64,000 nucleotides of DNA from Saprospiraceae bacterium (lineage in GTDB: Bacteria; Bacteroidota; Bacteroidia; Chitinophagales; Saprospiraceae), in assembly GCA_021738725.1 (NCBI GenBank), contig JAIPBE010000001.1, forward strand, positions 1 to 64,000. The letters run 5' to 3'. The translations under genes and the position numbers were made by a program. The notes under the pieces are model-generated. The model ran no database searches. It saw only the letters and a program-made list of their open reading frames with translations, and was not told the DNA's origin. Positions 54,248-62,749 of this stretch are shown here, piece after piece. Positions within the stretch are counted from its first letter, which is position 1; each line of letters opens with the position of its first letter.

Positions 54248-55813
54248 TCAGTGAGCAAATTCCATCCGGGAAGAGGTCAGGTGGAATCGAACATGGTCAC
54301 TTGCCTCTGCTGTGGGTTCCCAAAACAAACCAGACAAGTGTAAGGGAGCGGGGAGGTCCATCAGCATGTCAGGGGGTAGTTGTTTCATAAGATAAATGAG
54401 ACGGGGCAGTTCGGGCCCGGTCGGAACTGCCGGCTGGTGTTTCAAATGGAGATGTTCCAGATCGGCTGGTGGAGGCACCTGCCAGTACAGATCGATCTCA
54501 TCTGACGGATCTTCCTCCAGCGAAGCAGATGCTCGGGTATGGTCTGCCAGTTGAATCCTCTCCTGCCATGATAACGCATAGAGATTGAGATCTAATAGAT
54601 CCCATCCTGCTTGTTGAAGTTCTTGATATTGAAGGTGCAGAGCCGTGCTATCCGTGAGTATGTTCCAGGCCTGATCAGGGGTGCGGAATTCGATCCATCG
54701 GCTCAGATACCAACAGGGAAAGGAGGCAATGAATGCTTTTTTCTGGTGCTCCGGTAAAACGTGTAAGACAGCCTGGATCTGGGAAGGATATTGTTGGGTG
54801 ATCTGACGCCTCCTGGAGGCCTGAATGATCTCTGTCAGATGTTCTTTCAATCGCCTCAATCGGCGGTGCATGAGCAGGATCTCCACGTCCATCTCTTCAA
54901 AAGAAATGAATTGAAATCCAGACCAGTCCCCAAACCAGTTGAAGTTTTTCAACGATGCCGAAAATGCATGCACCAATGTTTGGAGATGTGCACGTTGCGT
55001 CTGAATGGCGTCCTGCTGTGGAAGCGTCAGCAATGTAGACCTTCCGATCGTTAATTGAATAGTAGACCAGTCAGGGCCGTCCTCCTTCCGTCGGTATTCA
55101 TGCGTAAGCATCCGGCCGAGCTGATGGATGGCATCCATGATCTCAAGCAGATCATGGATCATTTGATCGATATGCATGCTACAGGTCGTTGGGTCGGTAT
55201 CCTGAAAGACCTGAGTGTTAATATGCATTTGGGCAAACGGCCATGCCAGTGGATCCGATACATCGTGATCGGGATACGCCATCAGAGTCCTTTCGAGCAT
55301 TCTGAATTCAGGTTCCGACCATTCAAATGTAGAGATGTCTATCCTCCTGAAGAATTGCAGGTTAGCCTTAGGTAGTGCCTGAAGGATGATTTGGAGTACT
55401 TCCAGGCTGTTCATAGAACCAAAAGGAATCTCCTGCAAGGTTTGGAGGGCGGATTGCCAGTGGACCATAGAGGCATCCCATTGTCTCAGGCTCTTTATCA
55501 GTTGGTTTGTGCGCAATGGGCGCTCCTTTCGCACATCTGTTTTTTTCAAAGCCAGATCTGTGGCGTTGGTTTGGACCAGGGAAGGGAGGGCATCGGATGG
55601 TGTGTGTACCCGTACGTTCAGGTTGTTCAGAACGGCATATCCCAGCAGGATGTCCAAATCTCCTGGATGGGTTGAATCGAGATACCAAACCCGATGGTGC
55701 GGATCAGGAATAGGTACAATGGAATGTATTTCTCCAAGGGGCGAATAATGGAGATTGGATATGTCCCGGGCGGTGGAACGCATGTGCGTTCGCCCCCAAA
55801 TGCGACTTAGCAT
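54248..55813 (-). CDS. Large cytoplasmic protein of unknown function, faint SF1-helicase resemblance
   Basis: I do not recognise this 521-residue protein. It is soluble, helix-rich and high in tryptophan and histidine. Two stretches recall DNA2/NAM7-type superfamily 1 helicases: GYAVLNNLNVRVHTPSDA (58-75), like the strand and motif Ia after a Walker A, and FPCWYLSRW (365-373) followed about 20 residues later by WNILTDST (383-390), like the FPCW...DEAS segment. No Walker A is present before the first (it reads LDSTHPGDLD) and no DEAS in the second, so any ATPase activity would be lost. The homology is inference. The ATG at 55813 is supported by a TATATTTG box 24 bases upstream. Confidence 0.65.
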   Translation of the reverse strand: MLSRIWGRTHMRSTARDISNLHYSPLGEIHSIVPIPDPHHRVWYLDSTHPGDLDILLGYAVLNNLNVRVHTPSDALPSLVQTNATDLALKKTDVRKERPLRTNQLIKSLRQWDASMVHWQSALQTLQEIPFGSMNSLEVLQIILQALPKANLQFFRRIDISTFEWSEPEFRMLERTLMAYPDHDVSDPLAWPFAQMHINTQVFQDTDPTTCSMHIDQMIHDLLEIMDAIHQLGRMLTHEYRRKEDGPDWSTIQLTIGRSTLLTLPQQDAIQTQRAHLQTLVHAFSASLKNFNWFGDWSGFQFISFEEMDVEILLMHRRLRRLKEHLTEIIQASRRRQITQQYPSQIQAVLHVLPEHQKKAFIASFPCWYLSRWIEFRTPDQAWNILTDSTALHLQYQELQQAGWDLLDLNLYALSWQERIQLADHTRASASLEEDPSDEIDLYWQVPPPADLEHLHLKHQPAVPTGPELPRLIYLMKQLPPDMLMDLPAPLHLSGLFWEPTAEASDHVRFHLTSSRMEFAH

Positions 55814-55837
55814 AAGAGGCTGTATTGGTGTTTGTTA

Positions 55838-55845
55838 CAAATATA
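55838..55845 (-). promoter_or_regulatory. -7 promoter box TATATTTG
   Basis: An exact TAnnTTTG match lies 24 bases before the ATG of the 521-residue protein gene on the minus strand. It supports the long start for that gene. Confidence 0.6.
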
Positions 55846-56011
55846 TCGAATCTTACAGATGTAACCGGATATTATCTGTTCAGGTTCCTTTTTCAAAGGC
55901 TTTGTTTGGCCGATGTCCAACTGATCGTTTCTCAGGACCGTAGAATGCGCCGAATTGCTTTCAAGCTGGCTTCCCTCCCTTATCTTGCCGATTCAACCAA
56001 TAGGGTAAAAG

Positions 56012-57649
56012 ATGACCAATAAGGAGATTGCCGGCTGGTTTCGCAGGTTGGCGGACATGATGGAGTTGCACGGAGAGAATCCGTTCAAGATTCGAAGTTA
56101 CCAGCAGGCATATGTCACACTGCGAAAGTGGACTGATCCCCTGTCAGATCTGACCCTGGAGGAGTTGGCGGAAATACCGGGTATCGGTAAAGCCATTTCT
56201 GAAAAGATCCGGGAATTGGCAGAGACCGGAGATCTGGCAACCTATCGAAAATATGCCAATCAAACACCAGAGGGTGTGATCGATCTGTTGGCTATTCCCG
56301 GGGTGGGACCAAAGAAGGTACGAACATTATGGAAAGATCTGGGAGTTGAATCCGTCGGAGAGCTTCTGTACGCCTGTCACGAGAATCGTCTGATTGAGCT
56401 GAATGGTTTTGGGTTGAAAAAGCAGGCTGATCTGAAGAATAAGCTGGAATTCTATATGCTGACCAAGGGCCAGCTGCGCTACCCCGAGGCGCTTCAGGTG
56501 GCCGATCGTGTCAAAGCACTCCTTCAGGTAGCAGACCCGGGATCACGCATAGAAGAAACCGGGGAATTGCGACGAAAGTGCCCGGTCATCAAGAATATTT
56601 CATTGCTGTGGTGCCCGCAGGAGAAGGCCACATTGAGTGCAGAAGAAGGATGGACCTTTGTCGAAAAAACACCAGCGCATTGGATCTGGCAGGAAGAGGA
56701 AAATCCTCTTGTGACCGTATGGATCACTACTGTGGAGGGCTGGGGACAGAGGTTGTGGGAGACGACTGGCTCCAGCGCATATGTTTCTTCCTTCCAACAA
56801 TGGACAAATCCGCTTGCACCGGAGGAAGGTACATTTATGCAATTGGCCAATCTGCCCGATCATATTCCCGAATGGCGAGAATCTGTGGATTGGGCACAAG
56901 CGGCGGCAAAAAGAGAAGGCGACCTGATTACGACCTCTGCCATTCGTGGGGTCATTCATGCGCATAGTACCTGGTCTGATGGCATTCATTCCCTGGAAGA
57001 GATGGCCTTTACTGCAAAAGAGAGTGGGTTTGCGTATCTGGTGATCACGGATCATTCTCAATCTGCCTTTTATGCCAATGGGTTGAAACCAGACCGGGTG
57101 AAGGCGCAACGTGCGGAAATTGCGACCCTCAATAGCCGACTGGCTCCATTTCGCATTTTTCACGGAATCGAATCGGATATTCTGTATACCGGGGCACTGG
57201 ACTATGATCAGGATGTTCTGGATGGGTTTGACCTCATCATCGCGTCCATTCACAGCCAACTCAAAATGGACCTGCCGAAAGCAATGGAACGTTTGCTGGC
57301 AGCTATCGAGCATCCGAATACCCGGATCTTAGGGCATCCTACAGGACGCTTGCTCTTGTCGAGGGAGGGCTATCCTGTCGATCACAAGAAGATGATCGAA
57401 GCCTGTGCCAGGCATCAAGTGGTAGTGGAACTGAATGCGAACCCGCAACGGCTGGATCTGGATTATACGTGGATCCCTTATGCGATAGATTGCGGCGTAA
57501 AGATCGCCATCAACCCGGATGCACATTCAACGGGTGGGATACGAGACATTTCATATGGTGTTCAGGTGGCCCGCAAAGCTGGATTAGGCGTAGGCAACTG
57601 CCTCAATACCATGTCTTTGAAAGAATTTGAGGACTGGCTTTTTGTTTAA
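56012..57649 (+). CDS. PolX-family protein with intact PHP domain but eroded polymerase site
   Basis: The 545-residue protein has the PolX layout: helix-hairpin-helix repeats (IPGIGKAIS at 55-63, IPGVGPKKV at 95-103), a family X polymerase core and a C-terminal PHP domain. The PHP metal ligands are present (HAHSTWSDG at 316-324, ITDHSQS at 345-351, GIESDI, GHPTGR and NPDAHS), predicting 3'-5' exonuclease or AP-endonuclease activity. The polymerase site is not: the family GSxRRG...GDxD block reads GELRRKCPVIKNISLL (184-199), and the third aspartate region reads VTVWIT (234-239). It is thus likely a repair nuclease without polymerase activity. A near-consensus box TATCTTG precedes it. Confidence 0.88.
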   Translation: MTNKEIAGWFRRLADMMELHGENPFKIRSYQQAYVTLRKWTDPLSDLTLEELAEIPGIGKAISEKIRELAETGDLATYRKYANQTPEGVIDLLAIPGVGPKKVRTLWKDLGVESVGELLYACHENRLIELNGFGLKKQADLKNKLEFYMLTKGQLRYPEALQVADRVKALLQVADPGSRIEETGELRRKCPVIKNISLLWCPQEKATLSAEEGWTFVEKTPAHWIWQEEENPLVTVWITTVEGWGQRLWETTGSSAYVSSFQQWTNPLAPEEGTFMQLANLPDHIPEWRESVDWAQAAAKREGDLITTSAIRGVIHAHSTWSDGIHSLEEMAFTAKESGFAYLVITDHSQSAFYANGLKPDRVKAQRAEIATLNSRLAPFRIFHGIESDILYTGALDYDQDVLDGFDLIIASIHSQLKMDLPKAMERLLAAIEHPNTRILGHPTGRLLLSREGYPVDHKKMIEACARHQVVVELNANPQRLDLDYTWIPYAIDCGVKIAINPDAHSTGGIRDISYGVQVARKAGLGVGNCLNTMSLKEFEDWLFV

Positions 57650-57683
57650 CAGCTCGTTAACAGGGGAGGGCGCCGAAGCCTTC

Positions 57684-57691
57684 TAATTTTG
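57684..57691 (+). promoter_or_regulatory. -7 promoter box TAATTTTG
   Basis: An exact TAnnTTTG match lies 64 bases before the ATG of the DUF1573 lipoprotein gene, a longer leader than most here. Confidence 0.45.
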
Positions 57692-57755
57692 TGACCTGTG
57701 AACAAGTTCATGGAATCTGTGTACTAGAATCTCATCAACAAAGAAAGACGATCAA

Positions 57756-58292
57756 ATGAAAAAACTGATTTTTGGATTTGCACTATCCACCGCCCTCCTT
57801 GCACTGGCTGCCTGTGGTAGCGATCAGGCTGAATCTGCTGCTGAAACCTCTCCTGAACAGATTGAAAATGGCACAGCTAATCCGGCGTCAGATGTGACTG
57901 TTTCTTCTGAGCCAGGTGCTGAAGCTGAAGTACCATCAGGACCTACAACACAAATGACCTTCACCACTATGGAATATGACTTTGGAAAAGTGAAGTCAGG
58001 CGAAACGGTGACTCATGATTATGAGTTTACAAACACGGGTAAAGAAAATTTGATCATCGCCAATGCAAAAGGCAGTTGCGGATGTACAGTTCCTCAATGG
58101 CCGAAAGAGCCAATCGCACCAGGTAAGACTGCTGTGATCAAAGTTGTCTTTGATTCGAAAGGCAAAAGTGGCCCACAAAGCAAACGTGTGACCATCACCG
58201 CAAACACCAACCCTCCACAAACTTTCCTTGAGATCAAAGGAGAAGTCACGCCACCAGCGAAAAACGAGATATCCGTCGAGCAGAAGAAGTAA
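57756..58292 (+). CDS. DUF1573 lipoprotein
   Basis: The 178-residue protein has a lipoprotein signal ending in ALAAC, with the cysteine near residue 20, then an acidic, low-complexity linker of about 45 residues and one DUF1573 domain. The domain core GSCGCTVPQWPKEP near 108-121 matches the paralogue at 3322 closely, and both contain the paired cysteines. It is expected to face the periplasm or cell surface, attached by lipid. Function is unknown. A strong terminator follows. Confidence 0.87.
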   Translation: MKKLIFGFALSTALLALAACGSDQAESAAETSPEQIENGTANPASDVTVSSEPGAEAEVPSGPTTQMTFTTMEYDFGKVKSGETVTHDYEFTNTGKENLIIANAKGSCGCTVPQWPKEPIAPGKTAVIKVVFDSKGKSGPQSKRVTITANTNPPQTFLEIKGEVTPPAKNEISVEQKK

Positions 58293-58308
58293 TCTTCTTC
58301 AGACTGAT

Positions 58309-58350
58309 GAACAGCCCGAGCATCTGAAAAGATGTTCGGGCTGTTTTGTT
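58309..58350 (+). terminator. Terminator after the DUF1573 lipoprotein gene
   Basis: CAGCCCGAGCATC and GATGTTCGGGCTG pair with one mismatch around TGAAAA and are followed by TTTTGTTTTGG. It lies about 18 bases after the stop codon. Confidence 0.82.
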
Positions 58351-58413
58351 TTGGCCCTTGACTCCACCCAATTATTTCGATCTTCACCTTCCAAACTGAA
58401 CGATCGATCATCC

Positions 58414-59286
58414 ATGCTTCGGAAGTATCTCTCGCTGGTAAAATTCAGCCATACCATATTCGCTTTGCCTTTTGCTGCCGTTGGTTTTACTCTTGGAGTC
58501 CTCCATTCGCCGCAGGCAGCCTTGGGTTGGTTAGGGTTGAAAGTTTTACTCTGTATGGTCTTTGCACGCAACACAGCGATGGCCTTCAACCGATTGGTGG
58601 ATGCAGAGATCGACAAGCTCAACCCGCGTACATCAGTACGAGAGATCCCTGCAGGTGTCCTGGAATCGGGCCAGGTCAAATGGTTTGTCCTCGTCAATGT
58701 GGTGCTTTTCATTCTCACTACATCGACGATCAACACCTTGTGTTTTGCCTTGTCGCCCGTCGCTTTGATCGTTATTATGGGATACAGCTACACCAAAAGA
58801 GTGACGCCCTTGTGCCATGTCATTCTGGGTGTCGGGCTGGCGCTGGCACCGGTTGGTGCATTTATGGCTGTCACCGGGCAGATCAATCTTCCGGTGCTCC
58901 TGTTGGGATTTTCGGTGTTGTGCTGGGTGGGCGGTTTTGATGTGATCTATGCCCTTCAAGATGAACACTTCGACAATGATCATGACTTGTATTCCTTACC
59001 CTCCTGGTTGGGCGGCTCGAAAGCACTGATGATCTCCCGTGGACTGCATATCCTTTCCTTTCTGTGTTTGGCAGGTTTTGCCTGGACGACCGATCAGATC
59101 TTTGATCCGTTGAGCTGGATGTTGTTTCTGGCCGTAGCGGGTTTTTCGGGACTTCTTGTCTTTCAGCACCGGCTGGTTAAACCCGAAGATCTCAGTAAAG
59201 TGAACATGGCTTTCTTTACTACGAACGGCATTGCCAGCCTCTCATTTGGCGCATTGACAGTACTGGCTTTAGTACTGGGGTCTTAA
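58414..59286 (+). CDS. UbiA-family prenyltransferase
   Basis: The 290-residue membrane protein has eight to nine helices and both aspartate-rich motifs of UbiA prenyltransferases: NRLVDAEIDKLNPRT (about 56-70) and DVIYALQDEHFDNDHD (about 178-193). These bind the magnesium-pyrophosphate of the prenyl donor. Bacteroidota use menaquinone, so it may act in quinone or related lipid synthesis, but the aromatic acceptor is not evident from sequence. The ATG at 58414 is chosen over a frame that runs back through the terminator and upstream gene. Confidence 0.88.
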   Translation: MLRKYLSLVKFSHTIFALPFAAVGFTLGVLHSPQAALGWLGLKVLLCMVFARNTAMAFNRLVDAEIDKLNPRTSVREIPAGVLESGQVKWFVLVNVVLFILTTSTINTLCFALSPVALIVIMGYSYTKRVTPLCHVILGVGLALAPVGAFMAVTGQINLPVLLLGFSVLCWVGGFDVIYALQDEHFDNDHDLYSLPSWLGGSKALMISRGLHILSFLCLAGFAWTTDQIFDPLSWMLFLAVAGFSGLLVFQHRLVKPEDLSKVNMAFFTTNGIASLSFGALTVLALVLGS

Positions 59287-59367
59287 CATATTATAATAAT
59301 TCATCAGATAATTGGCATGGTTTGTGGATTTGTCAAGGCAATACTTGTCTTGTGAAATCAACTACCC

Positions 59368-61620
59368 ATGCGCTCCTTTTTGCGAATTAAGGTCATATTG
59401 ATCTCTTTGCTTCTCTTCTTTTTGACCTGGTGCCAGGCTCAGAACGGCCAGATATTCACGAATGAAGAGATCATTCTGACTGCAAAAGATTGCCAGGCGA
59501 ATACCCTGGTCTGCCTGGCTGGTATTCAACCTTCCACGATTGCCACCTTCGCGTTTACCCTAGACAACAACCCTTATCCCGGACTGTTTCCATCGTGCAA
59601 AAAGGATACCTTGGGAATTTATAGCTATGAATTCCTTTTTGGCAAAGGAAATGCGGGGCCTTATCGACTGGATAGCTGGGTGGTTAATGGCCAGACATTC
59701 ACCGGCATTTTTCAAAATATTCCGGACCTGATCGATTCGATGAATACCTGGGATCCTTCCGGAAATTGGCAAAATGTGCCTACTAACTTTCAGATCCAGG
59801 GAGGCGGATCTGCCTCCACATACAGTCAGATGAAGGTCACAGTGTTGTCGATCAGCACACCCGGTGTCATTGGTTACAATGTCTCCTATACAACAATTGC
59901 CCTTGGTATACCCGTTCAGACTGGTGTTCATCAACTCGTTGCACTGGACCTAACAACTGGCGATCTTGATACGCTCATGATTATCGTAGGTTGTTCGGCC
60001 CAAAGCGAAGAACATATTCAAACCGAGATCGGGAAGACCGGCAATCAATGCCTGGACCTGTCCAGCTTGATCAGCCCAGTCACCTCTATCATCAATCAAT
60101 GTCCGGCGGTTGATTATCCGGCATCGGCAGTACAATGGGATCCGCTTACGGGCTGTTTTTCCTGGACAGGAACGGCTGTCGGAACGGATACACTCTGCCT
60201 GATGGTGTGTGATTCCTTCGGTTTCTGTAGCCGCACAACCTATTTCATTGAGGTGCTATACCCCGGAGCATTGACTGCCATTTCTTTGTCACTTTATGAA
60301 GGGGATACATTGGTGTTTTGCCCCGACCTGTCCGGGTTACCGGGTACACCTGTTACGCTGCTCAATATCTGCCCTGAAGGAAGTGGCCAACAATCCCTGG
60401 TAGCCTTGAAGCCAAATGAATTTTGTGTACCCATCATAGGGCTGATGAATGGGCTGCCTGAGTATGCTTGTTTAGTGGCTTGTGATGACCAGGGAGAGTG
60501 CGATACGATCACCGTGGAGATCAGAGTCCTTTCTCGTGATACATCCTCTCTGGAGGTGTATGCTCTTTTGAACATGGAAGAAGAATTTTGTCCAGATATC
60601 ACAGGGCTTCCGGGGACCATATTGTCCATCTCAGATCTATGCCCCGACCACGATCTGATCGATGTTGTCCTGGATCCGGTAACTATGTGTGTGCGGTTTT
60701 CGGGTACCCAACCCGGACAGGATACCATTTGTCTGCTCATCCAAGATGAGTGGGGAAATCAACAACTAACCTTGCTCCATGTCTACATTCAAACACCCAC
60801 TGCAAGTACAGATTCGATAGAGGTGATCCTTGGTCAGTCTGTCTGGTATTGCCCTGCCCTGAGTGAATTAGCCGGAGACTTAGTTTCCATGACAGATGAC
60901 TGTTCGCAGTTTTCCAATGGCACATACAGCCTGGATATTGACTTGAACCAGAATTGTATCGAGATTTCGGGATTGTTGGAAGGTGAGGGGCATGCCTGTT
61001 TGATCCTTTGTGATGACTTGCAAGTTTGTGACACCGTATTCCTAGGAATAAATGTATTGAAGGTTGTCCTCGATCCTGCACCCCAAGCTGTACATGATGC
61101 GGTGTCCACGTATAGGAATGAAGCGGTGAATATATCAGTCTTACTCAATGACTTGTGGGGCTCTTCGGGGATTGAGGTAACGCTTGTAGCCAGCTCTGGG
61201 CCCTTGATGGGCCAGGCGCTTGTCGAACCGAATGGTAGTGTGACCTATATCCCGAACCCGGATGAATGTGGTGAGGATCAATTCATGTACAGCCTGTGCA
61301 ATGCAACGGGGTGTGATACAGCTCTGGTTAGCTTGGAGATTTATTGTGCTGACAAGCCCCTCCTGGAACCGTTTACCGGCTTTTCACCCAATGGCGATGG
61401 GATCAATGAATATTTTGCAATCAAAGGCATAGAATCGTTTCCCAGAAATACATTGGAGGTCTACAATCGATGGGGGAATCGTATCTTCATTAAAACCGAT
61501 TATCAAGGCGATTGGGATGGTACATGGGGTGGACTTGTTTTACCTGATGGCACCTATTATTATATCCTCCAAACGAAAGGGTTGCCAGCTTTATCCGGAT
61601 ATGTCTATCTCCATCGGTAA
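59368..61620 (+). CDS. Type IX-secreted protein with four six-cysteine repeats and gliding-type C-terminal domain
   Basis: The 750-residue product starts with a signal peptide (LLLFFLTWCQAQ). Residues about 213-564 form four tandem repeats of 85-90 residues with recurring cysteines. Residues about 570-660 form an Ig/cadherin-like unit (APQAVHDAVSTYRNEAVNIS onward). The final 85 residues, from FTGFSPNGDGINEYF to GYVYLHR, are the gliding-motility-type (CHU_C, type B) C-terminal domain that targets proteins to type IX secretion. The protein should be surface-exposed or released. It leads a block with the PorP/SprF and PorE-like genes, a grouping common for such cargo in Bacteroidota. Confidence 0.9.
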   Translation: MRSFLRIKVILISLLLFFLTWCQAQNGQIFTNEEIILTAKDCQANTLVCLAGIQPSTIATFAFTLDNNPYPGLFPSCKKDTLGIYSYEFLFGKGNAGPYRLDSWVVNGQTFTGIFQNIPDLIDSMNTWDPSGNWQNVPTNFQIQGGGSASTYSQMKVTVLSISTPGVIGYNVSYTTIALGIPVQTGVHQLVALDLTTGDLDTLMIIVGCSAQSEEHIQTEIGKTGNQCLDLSSLISPVTSIINQCPAVDYPASAVQWDPLTGCFSWTGTAVGTDTLCLMVCDSFGFCSRTTYFIEVLYPGALTAISLSLYEGDTLVFCPDLSGLPGTPVTLLNICPEGSGQQSLVALKPNEFCVPIIGLMNGLPEYACLVACDDQGECDTITVEIRVLSRDTSSLEVYALLNMEEEFCPDITGLPGTILSISDLCPDHDLIDVVLDPVTMCVRFSGTQPGQDTICLLIQDEWGNQQLTLLHVYIQTPTASTDSIEVILGQSVWYCPALSELAGDLVSMTDDCSQFSNGTYSLDIDLNQNCIEISGLLEGEGHACLILCDDLQVCDTVFLGINVLKVVLDPAPQAVHDAVSTYRNEAVNISVLLNDLWGSSGIEVTLVASSGPLMGQALVEPNGSVTYIPNPDECGEDQFMYSLCNATGCDTALVSLEIYCADKPLLEPFTGFSPNGDGINEYFAIKGIESFPRNTLEVYNRWGNRIFIKTDYQGDWDGTWGGLVLPDGTYYYILQTKGLPALSGYVYLHR
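60004..61059 (+). repeat. Four tandem six-cysteine protein repeats (coding)
   Basis: At protein level, the repeats begin near residues 213, 302, 393 and 481. Cysteines fall at 228/245/263/277/281/287, 318/335/353/368/372/378, 408/425/441/455 (last two absent) and 495/512/530/544/548/554. Spacings are 17, about 18, 14-15, 4 and 6. Shared landmarks are CPDLSGLPG, a central cysteine pair and CLxxCDxxxxC. Confidence 0.8.
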
Positions 61621-61716
61621 TGGTATATCATTTTTAGCACAGTTTTTGTCAAATATGATAGAACAGTGTGATGTATAACTACGTGAATTTTATAATTGCT
61701 TAAATCCCAGAACATT

Positions 61717-62715
61717 ATGAGGAGGCTCGGAACTCTCATCCTTATCCTGTCCGGCTTTGTCAGCTCGGCATTCGCCCAACAGGATCCCATGTTTACAAAA
61801 TATATGTTCAATAGTCTGGTCTACAATCCTGCCTATGCAGGATCGAATGAACACATGTCTATTGGATTACTGCATCGGTCACAGTGGTGGGAGCTGGAAG
61901 GCGCCCCAACTACACAGACCTTGACCCTTCATACCCCTATGGCAAACAATCGAGTCGGGCTTGGCTTCAGTGTGCTAAATGACCGAATCGGGCCGACGAA
62001 TACCTTGTCTGCACAAGCGGCGTATGCTTATCGGATTCCGTTGGGGAAGGGCAAGTTGGCCATCGGTTTACAGGCAGGCTTGACCAACTGGCGTGCCGAT
62101 TGGACCAAGCTGTCCCTTCAAGATCCGGATCCTGCGTTTGATGAAACTCCGAACTACTGGATGCCTAACTTTGGTGCAGGCGTCTATTACTCGACAGAAC
62201 GCTTTTTTGCCGGGTTTGCATCACCGCATCTGGTGGAATATGATTTGCGCCGTCAGAATGTCACAGAGAATTATACCAACTATGCCCGTCAATACAGACA
62301 TTATTTCTTCACAGCAGGAGGAGTTATTCCTTTGAATGGCAAAGCACTAATGCTTCGTCCGATCCTGTTGGTCAAAAATGTGGGATGGTTCTCCAAACTT
62401 CGCCAGGATGAGGATCGGCAAAATATCAAGGCACCCACAGAATTTGACATTGATCTGTCTCTTTTGTTTTTCGAGCGATTTTGGATCGGTGGTGCATTCC
62501 GGTCATCCATTGAGGCTTTTGACAAGGACCGTAGCTCTTATGATTCAGCCGATATATGGGCATCCTACTTCATGACCAATGGCCTGCGAATAGGCGCTGC
62601 ATTTGATTATCCACTGACACAACTCAATACAGTTACCGCTGGTGCATTCGAAGTGATGATCGGATATGAATTCAATTATCAGACGAAAAAGATCGTGACC
62701 CCTCGCTATTTCTAA
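61717..62715 (+). CDS. PorP/SprF family type IX outer-membrane protein
   Basis: The 332-residue protein begins with a signal peptide (MRRLGTLILILSGFVSSAFA) and continues QQDPMFTKYMFNSLVYNPAYAGSN, the PorP/SprF hallmark. Alternating hydrophobic strands and the closing YEFNYQTKKIVTPRYF indicate a beta barrel. SprF-type proteins accompany CHU_C-bearing surface proteins and anchor or export them. The ATG at 61717 is chosen for the signal peptide; an upstream TTG at 61696 is less likely. It lies between its presumed cargo gene and a PorE-like gene. Confidence 0.92.
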   Translation: MRRLGTLILILSGFVSSAFAQQDPMFTKYMFNSLVYNPAYAGSNEHMSIGLLHRSQWWELEGAPTTQTLTLHTPMANNRVGLGFSVLNDRIGPTNTLSAQAAYAYRIPLGKGKLAIGLQAGLTNWRADWTKLSLQDPDPAFDETPNYWMPNFGAGVYYSTERFFAGFASPHLVEYDLRRQNVTENYTNYARQYRHYFFTAGGVIPLNGKALMLRPILLVKNVGWFSKLRQDEDRQNIKAPTEFDIDLSLLFFERFWIGGAFRSSIEAFDKDRSSYDSADIWASYFMTNGLRIGAAFDYPLTQLNTVTAGAFEVMIGYEFNYQTKKIVTPRYF

Positions 62716-62749
62716 GAAGAAAGGCGGTTCCTTTTTAAAAGACCCCACC

